Assembly: GCA_019828595.1 (NCBI GenBank)
Contig: JAHQRK010000010.1
Span: 62,001-126,000, forward strand
DNA from: Aphanomyces cochlioides
Taxonomy: Eukaryota; Oomycota; Saprolegniomycetes; Saprolegniales; Verrucalvaceae
DNA: 64,000 nt
Direction of reading: 5' to 3'
Part shown: positions 46,662 through 58,285 of the stretch, one piece after another
Numbering within the stretch: position 1 is the first letter of the stretch
How the letters are laid out: each line of letters begins with the position of its first letter
Notes under the pieces: generated by a model
Database searches by the model: none
The model's input: the letters and a program-made list of their open reading frames with translations, nothing else
Told to the model about the DNA's origin: nothing
Made by a program: the position numbers and the translations under genes

Positions 46662-47063
46662 GCTTGCAGAGCGAGCACTCCAATTACTATTTGCTCTTCC
46701 ATCTGAAATTTTATCTCACTTGCCAGCGATGAGCTCTGTGTAAATTTCGGTGAGAGCACTATTCAAAGATGGTCAATTGTGTTTGCCACTGGATACTGGA
46801 AACAGAATCGTACAGCTCATAGCTTTCTTGGAAGGCATGCATCACTAGAGTATTTCGATACCAGATTAGTGGACGAGTCTTTTTTAGCTACGAAAAATGT
46901 CGGATTAGTGTTATGTGAGCCACAAGTTATCTCATGCAGTTATTGGAGGGAGCGTCCGTGTATTTGAAATCACATTAGGCATTCATTTGCATTGCCAACG
47001 CATTGTTTATACACTAATCCCATTAACTATATTATCTGTCTATCGACCAACTGCACTCAAATC
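46662..47063. other. Intergenic between convergent genes
   Basis: 3' ends of the ligase (plus) and the coiled-coil gene (minus). A plus frame 46779-46967 has no motif. No gene supported. Confidence 0.45.
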
Positions 47064-50000
47064 TTATTGATTCCATGCTACGGGCTCTTGACTGGCACCG
47101 TTCGTTTGGTGATCAATGAATACAATCTCTTGACTGTTGTCGGCACTTGAACCAAAGCTAAAATTACCATCTTGTAGGTTGTCTATGGTGTCCATTTGGT
47201 CCAAGTTCGCAGCGTACGTGCTTGCAATTTCCAAGTCCGATTTCAGCTGCTCCATACCGTTCGCCAAGAGTTCCCACAAGTTTGGTGTATTTGGATTGAG
47301 TACCAAAGCCATATCATCCGCAGGGAGCTTGACATATTGCGAGAGATCACGTGCCAAGCGATGGGCTCGTGCACTCAGGACATTGTTTTGCACTTGGAGC
47401 TCAGACAATTGTCCATTGAGGCTAGCAATTTCTTCGAGAAGTTCCTCCGTTTCGGATTCAAATTTGTTATTGTTCGAGTGCATCTGTTCTTGCAGTTCTC
47501 GGATGTGATCTTCCAAGTTTTGGGAAGACATTTCGGAAGATGCATGCACATTTTCAAGCATTTTCTTTGACGACGCAAGTTCATTCAACAGCTCTGCTCG
47601 TTGCCGCTCATGCTCTTCGTTTTGCTTCTTAATTTGGGCAGTCAGTTCCTTAATTTGACTGTCCTTGTCGTCAACACTCGATGCTGATGCTTGCACTTCA
47701 TCCAATAGCTGCTGGTGCTTTCCTTTGAGCACTTCGTATACCGTTTTTCCGTTTTCCAAAGTAGATAGGAGGTGTTGATTTTCACTTCGAAGCTGAACTG
47801 ATTCTTCTTTCTCGGCTTTCAGTGCGATTTCAAGCTGTTGAGCTCTCGCTTCATTCGCAACCGAAACATTTCGCGAGTGTTCTGATTCGGTAAGAGCTGC
47901 TTCTAGTTTTGCTTGCAATTGCATGATCTCGACTGCCTTCTGGGTTTGCTCGTGATTGAGCAAATCTTTCAATCGCTGTATTTCAACTTCTAGCTGGGCC
48001 TTGCCATTCTGAGTCTCATCTTTAGTTGTGAGAAGTTGTTGAATTGTTTGTCGCAATTCGTCACATTCCGACTGAAGGATTTCAGCTTTCTCTTGGTATT
48101 CCAGAAGCTCAAATTGGCTCTCTTCGACTTTTTTACTTTCATTTTCCAACGCAATTGTGCTTGATCTTTTCAACGATTCGAGTTCTTGAAGTAATACATT
48201 TTTTTCGTCCGCAGCCTCCGACTGGGCTTGCTCAATACTTTGTTTCACGCTTGCAAGCTCATTGTAAATCTGGTCAAATTTTTCCTCCCACTCTAAAGCC
48301 GAGGCTTCACACTCTTGTGCAAATTCTTGTGAGTTATGAACTTGCTGTTTCAGCGATTCGATTTCCTCCGCGTGGTTCGTCAACTTGGCTGTAAGATTCT
48401 CCTTTTCGCTCAGCAAGATATGCTTTGTTTCTTCAAAGTGTGACTTGATGGATGCGATTTCATTCTCAAGTTGTTCCTTTTCTTCATTGATTTGCGTCCA
48501 TTGATCTTGAGACGCTTCAAGGGACGAATTCTTATGTTGCAGATCGTTGATGGTTTGTTCCAGCTGCGCAATCTTGGAAATATTTTCCGCTGACTTTGCT
48601 TCCCACTCGGCAAGTTTGTTTTCAGACATCGCCAGCTTCGTCTGAAATTCGTCCAAAGTGATGTCTTTTTGATGAATGGCGTCTTCCAAGTGACGGTACG
48701 CAATTGCATGCTCGTCGAGAAGCTGATCCTTTTCAGTTTCCAAAGCTAGGAGTTGTTCATTCGTTGTGCTGTTCTCTTCAACCAAAGCGCTCATATTCTC
48801 CTGTGTAATGACAAGAGTGTGCTTCAGTTGCTCAATTTCAGAGCGACTCATTTCAACCTCAGTCCGCAGCTGCTCGCGCTCTTCAATTAGGGACTCATGC
48901 ATATCAATAATTTCCTGATCCTCGGGAGACAAAGTTGGTTGCTGAGCGTTTTCGACAGAATGCTTCAAAGACTCAATTTCCTCCTGGTAGGATTCATTTT
49001 GCAAAGTGAGTCTCTTCATTTCTTCTTCATGGCACGACAATAAATATTTCGCATTCGTTGTTTCTGCAATCGCGTTGTCATATTTTTCAGTCCATTGTTG
49101 ATCAAACGATTGAATCTCGGAGGTTAATTGCCCCACTTGAGCTCGCAAGTTCTCTGTTTCCACCTGCATACTTTCAACAACCGCCTTGGAGCTCTCACCA
49201 GCACTTTGAGCGCTATTGAGGGCTGTCTTGAGTTCTTCAATTTCAAGCAATCTTTGCTGTCCAAGCGATTTTTCCGATTCGAGCAATTCTTCCCACATTC
49301 GTTGATTTGTGTCCTTTTCAGCTTGAAGGGCGTTGAAATGTGATTCATAGTAGCGAGCATTTTCGTTTGCACTCTCAAGTTCACCTTGTAAAGCTTGGTA
49401 TTGTTGAATTTGCTCTTCGAACCAAGCGTTCTGGTTTGTCAATTCCAAATTCATTTCCATAGTCCGGGACAACTCTTTTTGGGCTGATTGGACTTGGTGG
49501 GTCAACGACTTAATAGCTTCCTCTTTCCATTGAGCTTGACTTTCAATGGCTGACTTTTTGTGCAATTCATCTTCTAGTTGTTTCAATTGGTGGACTACCT
49601 CTTGAACCTTCAGACGCTCTGCTTCCGCTTCTTCGGCTGCTTGCTTGCTCAATTCTTGGTACGTAACCAGCTCCTGGCGCAATTGCAATTCAACTTGTTG
49701 ATGGGCCTGCTGGTTTTGAATCTGAATACTGTATTCATGGTGCACTTTTTCAAGGGACGCACGATGATCTTGCTCAAGTTGGTGCAATTTATGGGCATCA
49801 ATATCACGTCCAGCTTGTAGCTCTCGGCATTGGATCAAGGCATGAGCGAGTTCCTCAACTTGTTTGTCTGAATTGTGCTTTAAGTGCTCAATCTCTTGCT
49901 CCGTGGACTCTTTCAGCAACTCGAGATTGATTGACAGAGATTCGCTCTCGGAGACAAGGCTAGCCACTTTTTCTTCAAGCTGAGCAATCGTTTCGACTTG

Positions 50001-50357
50001 TTGTCGTACGACGCCTTCCTTGCTTTCCAGGTCCTTCTCAAGCGTCACTTTGACTTCTTTTAAAGCTTCGTTCATGGCGACAAGATCATCGATACGCTCG
50101 CGCAGCTGTGGGTCAGTACTGTTATCTAACTGGTACTTGAGTTGTTGATTCGCTCGCTCGAGTTTGCGGGCCTGTTCTTCCCATTTCTTCTTGGAGTATT
50201 CAGCCTCTCCCAATCTTTCCAAGAGGTGCGTCAATCGCCCCAGCAACATGGTCATCGCATCAGGCTCATCCCCTGCCCCGTAAAGCTTGTCATGTTCAGG
50301 CTGATCTGTCTGTTGCCCGCTTGTATCTTCGTCCGAACCAAAGAGAGCGCTCCACAT
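47064..50357 (-). CDS. Long coiled-coil protein, golgin/tether-like, family unknown
   Basis: A single exon of 1,097 residues. A short N-terminus (MWSALFGSDEDTSGQQ) leads into nearly continuous heptad-rich coiled coil from about residue 50 to 1030, rich in Glu, Gln, Lys and Leu, with no motor or nuclease motifs. The C-terminus is short and polar (DQMDTIDNLQDGNFSFGSS). Such proteins usually act as tethers or scaffolds, for example at Golgi, centrosome or vesicles. I see no GRIP domain or C-terminal membrane anchor, so I cannot name a family. Confidence 0.85.
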   Translation of the reverse strand: MWSALFGSDEDTSGQQTDQPEHDKLYGAGDEPDAMTMLLGRLTHLLERLGEAEYSKKKWEEQARKLERANQQLKYQLDNSTDPQLRERIDDLVAMNEALKEVKVTLEKDLESKEGVVRQQVETIAQLEEKVASLVSESESLSINLELLKESTEQEIEHLKHNSDKQVEELAHALIQCRELQAGRDIDAHKLHQLEQDHRASLEKVHHEYSIQIQNQQAHQQVELQLRQELVTYQELSKQAAEEAEAERLKVQEVVHQLKQLEDELHKKSAIESQAQWKEEAIKSLTHQVQSAQKELSRTMEMNLELTNQNAWFEEQIQQYQALQGELESANENARYYESHFNALQAEKDTNQRMWEELLESEKSLGQQRLLEIEELKTALNSAQSAGESSKAVVESMQVETENLRAQVGQLTSEIQSFDQQWTEKYDNAIAETTNAKYLLSCHEEEMKRLTLQNESYQEEIESLKHSVENAQQPTLSPEDQEIIDMHESLIEEREQLRTEVEMSRSEIEQLKHTLVITQENMSALVEENSTTNEQLLALETEKDQLLDEHAIAYRHLEDAIHQKDITLDEFQTKLAMSENKLAEWEAKSAENISKIAQLEQTINDLQHKNSSLEASQDQWTQINEEKEQLENEIASIKSHFEETKHILLSEKENLTAKLTNHAEEIESLKQQVHNSQEFAQECEASALEWEEKFDQIYNELASVKQSIEQAQSEAADEKNVLLQELESLKRSSTIALENESKKVEESQFELLEYQEKAEILQSECDELRQTIQQLLTTKDETQNGKAQLEVEIQRLKDLLNHEQTQKAVEIMQLQAKLEAALTESEHSRNVSVANEARAQQLEIALKAEKEESVQLRSENQHLLSTLENGKTVYEVLKGKHQQLLDEVQASASSVDDKDSQIKELTAQIKKQNEEHERQRAELLNELASSKKMLENVHASSEMSSQNLEDHIRELQEQMHSNNNKFESETEELLEEIASLNGQLSELQVQNNVLSARAHRLARDLSQYVKLPADDMALVLNPNTPNLWELLANGMEQLKSDLEIASTYAANLDQMDTIDNLQDGNFSFGSSADNSQEIVFIDHQTNGASQEPVAWNQ

Positions 50358-51144
50358 ATTGCTTGACGAGACGGGAGGCTACCACGCGTTATTCCAATAA
50401 CGAATTTCCAGCTTCTGCCGTCAAAAAATAAGGTATAAACCGTACATTTTCAATGAAAAAATATTTTTATAAAAATGCATATGGAAATGTGTGCCGATTT
50501 GTAATTTTCGATTTATATTCCTATTTAAGATGATTTCTAACAGTATAACACTATATTCAAAAGTAAAGTTAAATAGTGTGGAACGGAGTAGAAACATTTG
50601 AAGGCTGTGAAACTGGAAGATTTGAGAGGTAGTCGAGACGACGACGTGTGGAGCTCAGAATTACACCATTGCCATTGTCTTGGGGTGAATAAGGTGCTGT
50701 GGCTAATGTCCTTTCTCTTGGCGTCAATTGAACGCAGGTACAGGTATACCATGAACTGCTGAACTTGTTAGAATTTGCCACCAATACACTGTGAGCAAGC
50801 TGTCGAGAGAGGTACTGTACAGTACTCCAGAAATTGGTCATACAGGTGGTTGCAAACTTGAAAAGCCCAAGGTGATGCGATCGCGCTGTCACAATATCCT
50901 TCAAACTTTTGGCGACCCTGGACGAATAATCATTTGAAGCCTTCATTTGGGAGCCGAAGCAGCTTGTCATCACATTCAACCTTACTCACATGAAATGTCT
51001 GAATTGATGTCTATAGATTAGATTCGAAGCCCACGATACACTTTTTAAAGTGTATCATGGGATGACAATCAAGTACTATTCTTAAAAGAATCTCACGCAG
51101 ATATTTCAGTGATGCACGCCCTTGAGGGCGTACGAAGGTCAGGC
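50358..51144. other. Intergenic with a strong hairpin
   Basis: A minus frame 50569-50979 (136 codons) has no recognisable motif; it might be a small gene but lacks support. A stem of 15 pairs, with one mismatch, is formed by CCCACGATACACTTT (51030-51044) and AAAGTGTATCATGGG (51047-51061). It could be a processed RNA structure or the relic of a small inverted-repeat element. Confidence 0.45.
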
Positions 51145-52562
51145 CTATCGTTTCTGCCATTCGGTCTCAACCTTAACGGCATCCTGAACTACTTGTAGCG
51201 CATTGCATGAGCGACTGGACGAACGGATCTCGGCAAACACAGGAATGAAAGATGTATTACAGAATTTATTACATATCCTACGGCTAAAGGGTTCGAACGC
51301 ACTCAGAACTTGCGCGTTTGTTGGTTCGGCGTCGTCTGGTGCACGGCGCTTCTTCTCTTGTCCGTCATGGTTTGGTTCATATGGCCCACATGACCGGCGT
51401 TGATCAAGCTCGCTCTGTCGCTCAAGGAGGTCGAGTGTATTGTCCTTGAAGCGCTTGACCTTGTCGATATATCGGGAGTGGTCGATTGCCGCTGCTTCGT
51501 CTTTGTACTCCGTGGTTCTTGCGGGGTCAATGTCGGCACTGTCGAGACGACACTCGCGTTCTTGGGGGGAGACAATTTGCACGCGCTGTTGCTCCGTGGG
51601 AATCGTCCTCGTCAGATCGAATATTTCCAACTTAGAATGAGTACTCGACATGCCAAGGGGAAGACCTCCATCGCTCGAGATCGCGCTCCCCCCCAAGTCG
51701 ATATCAAATGTGTACACCGCCGCGGCCACAAAGTCGACATGGCCTTTGCCGTGCCATCTTGAACTTGCACGATGAAATTTCTTCTTCAGTGCACGGCACC
51801 ACTTCATTTCTTGCATCTTGTCTTTTTCGATGGACTGCTTCCGGGCGATGTCTCGAGCCACTTGTTCATGAGCGTGGATGTCGGCATCCGACACACCGGC
51901 AGCACGAAGACGAGCGAGGCGTTCTTCACGTGGAATCGGATCGTATTTGGGCGGAGTGACGGACGGAGGGACTTCTTTCTTCGAGTGGCTTGGGTCGCGC
52001 TCCGAGATTGTCGACAAGTCGAACAATTCTTCATCCAAATGTCGCTGCCCCATGCCAAGAGGACTGAAGGCCGCTGTGCTGGACTCCCCCAATTCAATCG
52101 GAAAGGAGTAAATCGTCGTCGTCGTAAACTTGACGCGTTTCGCTGACTTGTCGAAATCGTCGTCTTCGCGGTGGCGTTTTTTCTTGGCATCGATGTGGTT
52201 GCCGTCTTCATGATTTTCGGTCAAATTGGCGGTGCGCATCGCGATGATGTCTTCGATTCGGATGTAGCCTTCTTGGTCGAGTATTTTGTCCACGTAGGCG
52301 CTTGCGAACGCCATGGCCTCTTTGTGTTTTGCCGCCGCATCAGGATCGTACTCTTTGCGGAATATATATTTGTCTTCGGTAGGATATCTTGCGGGAAGAG
52401 GGCGACCTCCGAAGCGCACACGAAGGGACAGCGGTCGTCTTCCTCTGTAAAGTCGTTGTCTTCCTTGGTTGACTGAACTGGAGCGACGTCCAGGTCGAGT
52501 CTGCTTTCCTTCTCGATCGTCTGGACATCTGTCAAATCTTGATGTGTGCTAGGCGTGTCCAA
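51145..52562 (-). CDS. CSRNP-like nuclear protein with duplicated motif (5' end unresolved)
   Basis: The main frame (51145-52419) has two related blocks: VKFTTTTIYSFPIELGESS with PLGMGQRHLDEELFDL, and VDFVAAAVYTFDIDLGGSA with PLGMSSTHSKLEIFDL. Each is followed by a Lys/Arg/Glu-rich helix. This pattern of a V-x-F strand, Y-x-F, and Gly-x-PLGM-x-x-x-H resembles the N-terminal domain of cysteine/serine-rich nuclear proteins (CSRNP/AXUD1). A nuclear-signal-like KKKRHREDDDFDKSAKRVK precedes the first block. Upstream, a different frame (52221-52562) encodes a natural-looking acidic stretch (VQSTKEDNDFTEEDDRCPF). A short intron near 52360-52420 probably links them, but I could not fix its ends. No start ATG was found. 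Family call is moderate. Confidence 0.55.
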
Positions 52563-52616
52563 ATCACTGTCATTCGCTTGAGCTGCAGTGGTGTCTTGTG
52601 TGTCAAACGCATTGGC

Positions 52617-53128
52617 TCATTCTTCTTGTGTGGTGTTGGCGTGGTCTTGCGCCGTGACGTAGCTCGCCATGTAGGCGAGTGCGGCGCCGCAGAGGTCGAT
52701 GATCGCTTGGTTCATGGTGATCTTTTTGCTTTGGTAGGAATTTTTGAAATATGAACTTGTCCGTTTCAGTTTGAAGCCAATGGCGATCTCGGATTGGTGG
52801 ATCTGGCGGATGGCCGGATAAAATGGTGCCAACGGCCTGCCACCATGCGACGGAACCACCGAGGTTGCCAAGTTGTCGACGTGGGAATCGTCGGAGTGGC
52901 GTCGTCGAGATCACCAGAGACGCTTTCCTTGATAGTTGTAAATGCATGACCCATGGCTCCATTCAAGCGCAAGTCTGGAAGGAGCCTGATGGACTCGAGG
53001 GAGCTACGGTGGATGCTGCGACGTCGCGGTGGTCCGGGTGGTTTCGTTTGGCCCCAGTGTATTTGAAATGACACTCGAGCGTCATCCAGAGCGTCAATGT
53101 CAGCACAGCCGATGGCTTTCGTCTCCAT
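52617..53128 (-). CDS. Unrecognised coding stretch upstream of CSRNP-like gene
   Basis: Two overlapping frames look partly coding. From an ATG at 53128 one reads METKAIGCADIDALDDARVS and continues to SGDLDDATPTIPTSTTW. Another (to the TGA at 52617) reads MNQAIIDLCGAALAYMASYV near its end. A join between them near 52870 is possible. This could be a separate small gene or the broken 5' part of the CSRNP-like gene, because the reading frame of the latter continues in phase beyond the TGA. Confidence 0.3.
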
Positions 53129-54137
53129 CGCTTCGAGCTTTGTGCCCTGTTGGTTCCTCCATAATCTGGAGACAATGCGATCAAATCGAAATGTGTCCTT
53201 GAGTATGTCGTCCTAAAATAGATTGCATGGATAAGTTGTTGGTCGCAATAGAGAGTTCAAGTTATATTCGACAAGCCAAGCTCTATAAAGGCCGAAGCTT
53301 GGCGATCTCCAAGATCGTCAGGCGAATCCAACGACGACGATGCCACCGAAGATGCCGCACACCCATTGTGAATGGCCGTCTTGCGTCCAATCGTCAACAC
53401 CTCTTAAGACCAAGTGGGAAGACAATCAGCCACATTCAGACTCGTTTATCCTATGATGCGATGTTTGTTCCAAGACTTGAAGCCGTCGTGTTTTGCTGAC
53501 GCGGTTGTTTGATGCGACCTCACCACGAATGGCAGTGTAAACGATCCTGGCCTTTGAATTGACTTGCTCGATACAGCAATTCATTCTTGCAGTTGAAAGC
53601 GTGTCAAGTTTTTGGCTTGTTGTACAACATTGAAGACGTGTGTGGTTGGATTCGTCAAGTGCTGCAACCAGCAAGATCTTAGATGGAGTCGTTACTCCAC
53701 ATCAAGGGGCTTGCCCTCATAGCCGCAAGATTGGATGCTGTCCTGTCCCTGCTTGACACCAATTGACCGAATACTTTGGATGCCTGACAGTGATCCAAAA
53801 TCCACAGAGTCGTTGGCCGACAGTGTCGAAATGTGGGTGATTTAATGTATCAGTACTTGATTGTCATCGACTCATCGGACGATGATTGCTTCCATTGCAG
53901 ATCATTTTATGTTGAGTGTATCTAACACTTCTGTGAATAAAAAAACTTTACAGGCGAACATGATGCACACTGTATATTCTGTGTTTAATTCCTCGGTGTT
54001 TACGACGCAAACAGCAATCTTATCCGCGCGCAACCCCCTTCCGATTATTATTTATACGATAATGAGGTCAGTCATGAAAAGATGACAGTCTCTAGGAATG
54101 ACCATAGTAGATGGAGGATACCGGACTTGAGAACGAA
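53129..54137. other. Intergenic, no supported gene
   Basis: Only short unlinked frames. I see no repeats or transposon ends. It lies upstream of the minus-strand genes on the left and downstream of the TPR gene on the right. Confidence 0.4.
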
Positions 54138-57100
54138 TTACTTCTTTGTCTTGAGCATATGCCTCAACTCGACGCCCAAAATGGTAGTCGCTTGCAATTG
54201 CATCGTTGCAACACATCGACAAGCACAGGCATCTTCAACTTCAGGTAAGAAGCGGCAGGTCTCAGTGGCTAAATCAAAATGTGCAAATGCCTTGTCAACT
54301 TTTCCTTGAGCAAAATACACTTGCGCCAAGTCTAAATGCGCTGCACTGCATCTCGCGTCGACTTGGAGCGCTTGCTCAAAATGCGAAATGGCATGATTGC
54401 CATCATTTGTGGCAACGAAAATGCGACCAGCATTCAGCCAAGGCAGCGGACATTGCGGAGAGAATTCAAATGCTTTCTTCAAATGCATCATGGCTTGTCC
54501 ATAGTCTGCTCGGTCTGAGAGTACGTCGCCATAGAATAAACGAACTTCGTGCGATGTTGGAAATTGCTCCAATGCAGTCTTGAACACGTCCAAGCTCTGA
54601 TAGATAGATCCAGCTTTGTACAGAGCCATGCCATATGAAATGTGCGTGACAGCCAAGGTATCGCAGCGCGTCAAGCTGCGGCGAAGGGAAGTAACGGCGG
54701 AGGGATAATCGCCCATGATGAGCTCCATCTGGCCTCGGTGGAGGTAAAGATCTGAGCTGTTTTCGTCAATGTTGGCAGCTTCGTTGAAACATTCCGCGGC
54801 TTCTTCAAATTCACCCAATTCACACAGGAAACCGGCTTTCTTGACGACGGAGTTCACATGTGTGGGGTCCAATGTTAATGCGACATTGATAACATCCAAT
54901 GCGGTAGCTACGTCACCAGTAATGTATAAGAACGTAGCATGCAAGTTGAGAGCGACGACGCGATTCTTCAGCTCACCGACCTCGGGATTTTCTTCGATAT
55001 ACTTTGACAAAGCTTCAAAATGTTGTTGCGCTTCGTGGTACCGTTGGTTGCGCTTATGGTCGATGGCGCGCAAGAAGTATTGTTCAAAGTCGTCATGGAT
55101 ATCGACTACTACTTTCTTTGTCAAGCCTCGAGTACTAATGCCAGAATCAGCGTCGCGCTGGAACGAGTTAAAATAGCTATCGATAAGCCATGTCGATGGC
55201 AAATCGTGGCGCTTGATCATAGCCGACCAAATATCTTTGGCTTGCTCGCGACCGACAAATTTCGAAACTCGCTCAATTACTTCGGCCTGTTCGACAACAC
55301 GTGAACCTCCAAGAATGAACGCCAACACGTGATTTTGTAGCGCCTACGAAAAAAGAATCGTGACCACACTACTTAATAATTCATAGAATACCTTCTCGTA
55401 CTCCCGATTTGATTCAGCAAGGTCGCCTTGGCATGCGTAGGCTTCCAGGCAAAATGGAGAAATCTTAAGCGCCAGCGTGCAATCAGCTTGGGCTTCTTCA
55501 AATTTCTTCAGTTTGAAATATGATTTAGCGCGCTTTGTAAGTGCGTCAACGATAACTGCGTGGTAAAGAGGAACACAGTTCATCGCTTCTGTGTACGATC
55601 GAATCGCGCCGTTATCATCTTGACGACGGGAGGCGAGATCACCTTCTCGCAATTTTGCATTGAATGCGCTTTGAGCTTCATCCGTCATTTCATCGTCCAC
55701 AAAGACGTCGTCATTGACAATATGATGGGAGGTAAATGTGTCAACTGAAATTTGTTCGATGATTTTGCGGTCGTCTTCGGGCAAACTGTCAACGATTGCT
55801 TGAAGCTGAACCGCATTGAGGTCAGTCTTGTGTTTGTTGAGGGCTTCTTTAACACCTTGGAAGACCGCTTGAATTTTAGCTTTGGTCTGCAAGGAACTTT
55901 GCTTGGTGTGGCTAAATGTTTTGTTGAATTTATAGCCGAGCTGGTACACCACTGCGGGGTACCAAGTCAAATCTGCCACAGATTTTGGCGTCTCCGAGAA
56001 GGTTGGCAGGGGTACTGGCTGTAAAGCCCACGGAACTCTATCGTGAAGCGCTTTTGCCACACTTTCTTGGATGTTCTTGACAATTGGCACAGTTTGACTT
56101 TCATCAATCGTTCCCAATTCGACAAACACTGGAGCATTGATGAGAGTTTGAGGTAACTGATTAATTTCTTGCATTTGGTTTGCACACGCTGCATCGCGCG
56201 TATCGTTGAGCCATTTCTGAGAGCTCATCGCCATTGTGCTTTCGTTTACGTTGAAATCATCGTAAATCAAGTCTGAAATTGTCTCTACCACTTCTTGCAA
56301 GATGGGACCACATTTTAGCTTCGATTCCAGCATGGTCGTCTTGGCAATGTTTGGATTAGGATTCGTGCACAAAATTCCGTATGGAGCTAGGACAAGTGAT
56401 GCGTATTTATGAATGACACCAGCGATTTCGAGGAATTTTTCCTTCGACAATGGAGATGGCATCGTAAAGAAATCCGCGTGGTATTGCTCGGGCTCAATAA
56501 CGATATCGTCTTTGTTATGGTCATCGGCACCAGCGACATTATTGGCCTCACTGTACGCTTTCAGAATTTCTTCTTTTGCGTTGTCGTCTGGAGTTGGGAT
56601 CTCTTCGTTGTCAGTGGAGACGTCAAAAGTGCCATCGTCATTGGCAAGGTTTACAGTCGATGGGACAAACATACTTGATGTCAAGTGGCTTGGCAATTGG
56701 GTCAGAACGTCTTCAGTCAATTCAAATGAACATAAACTAACGGAAGTATGCCCTGCGAGAGCCAAGGCCGTGGCCACAATTGCAGCTTCGTGGAAGTAGG
56801 TTGAAACCACATTCACTGGAGCTGTAAAATCGCACTGTTGAGTAACTTCGACCAATGTGTCCGTTGGAAGAAACCATCGATTTCGCTTGTCTTCATTGAG
56901 AACGTCAAACGGGGAAATGTGAATTGCATTTGTCAAATGTCCAGCCAATGACGCCGTGGTTGTCATGCCGTGGAAGACTTCTAAGCTTGTTGCTTGAACA
57001 AATTGCACTTTTTCGTCCGTTGCATCTTGGACAAATTGCTCAATCGATTTGACAGTCGCTTGAAACGGGACGTCGTCAATGGCAAACATCTCCATCACCG

Positions 57101-57398
57101 AATCGTCGTGCGTCGTATCCTCTTTGCGTGTCATGGCCAATCCAATGGAGGGCGCAGCTGCCTTGTACATATGCAACGCCCACCAAACGATGCAACCAGT
57201 GGCGAGCTTCTGCTCCGTGCTAGTCAATGAATCGTCCGTCAATCGAGTCTCGTTGGTTCTATCGCGAACGTGCAATGAGTACGAAGCATCTGGCTCATTA
57301 TCATCCGGCGCAATTGTATCGTGGAGGTAGGCTTGAGCAAGAGATGGATCGTGCAGCATGGCTTGCGCAGCCACATCGTCAGGGATTTCAACCAACAT
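54138..57398 (-). CDS. 1,070-residue TPR protein with TOM70-like C-terminal half
   Basis: Two exons (55392-57398 and 54138-55343) joined by a 48-base intron, in phase. From about residue 590 there are at least ten tetratricopeptide repeats. The first set (AIRSYTEAMNCVPLYHAVIV, RAKSYFKLKKFEEAQADCTL) is followed by a helix with STWLIDSYFNSF, as in the mitochondrial import receptor TOM70. A second array includes ISYGMALYKAGSIYQSLDVF and HFEQALQVDARCSAAHLDLA. The first 580 residues are acidic, not repetitive, and unlike anything I recognise; there is no N-terminal membrane anchor as TOM70 has. A cytosolic co-chaperone role is therefore possible. The ATG at 57398 was chosen because the longer frame has no ATG. 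Confidence 0.75.
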
Positions 57399-58285
57399 GA
57401 TACGATGTTGGCAGCAGTCCAAGAATGGAGTCGAGCACTGTCATGAACCAATTATAATCACTTCGAATTTATGCAATCTCAGAATCGTAGCACACAACAC
57501 TTCCGGATTTTATCCGGATAAGCTACACTTGACCAAAAGCCAAGTTGACAACAACTTTATCCCCTAGTTTTCCTTCAATTATTAACATGTAAGGAGGATT
57601 CTTGTGATATCATATAGAGCCAAGAAGTTGCCAGCATAATGAGAGAATGGTTGGATATCTTTGGGGATTGATTTGACATGTTGACTTTAATGTTGCATGT
57701 AGGTCCATGAAAAGAGTCTTCATGGCTACAAGGAGATTCAACACCGATTTAAACTTGCGCTTGCACAGTTTGCTGTATTGTCTCTGTTTAGCATTATTTA
57801 CTGGCACGGCGAGGTAGTGCGCGATGGCATCAATGTCGGGAAGTAGTTGTAAAAATGACCACGAGACTTTGCATTCAAATGCCAACCTACATTATTGAAC
57901 GCTCGAGTCCAGCGCTTATCTGCTGACGAATATACAACATGTGACTTGATTTTGAGCGTCAAGGAGCAGCGATTGTCTTTGAAAAGTCAGTTGGCAGTTT
58001 TTGAACTTATGGTTGAACTTATAGTGAATATCCTCATTTCTTAAGCTGTGATTGATCTCAGTGCATGTTATCTTATCATTTCAATAGAGTGTAACGTTAA
58101 GCTCTTTTGCGTTCTGCAACTATACAGGATAGGCGATACTCTTTTGATTTATATTGTTAACTTGACAATATGTTTTTATCCCAAAAAGGATAAGAACTTG
58201 GCTTCCATATTCGGATAATTATCCGGACATTTAAAAATAATTTGCACAGTCCCAAGAGAAGTGCTCGGAACCACAAGAAGAACGC
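57399..58285. promoter_or_regulatory. Divergent intergenic region between the TPR gene and SF3B1
   Basis: 887 bases between two start codons pointing apart, so it carries both promoters. A minus frame 57610-57885 (91 codons) has no known motif. I see no TATA-type signal I would trust. Confidence 0.5.

Noticed and set aside
50569..50979. A 136-codon minus-strand gene
   Set aside because: No recognisable domain or splice context; kept only as a remark in the intergenic entry.
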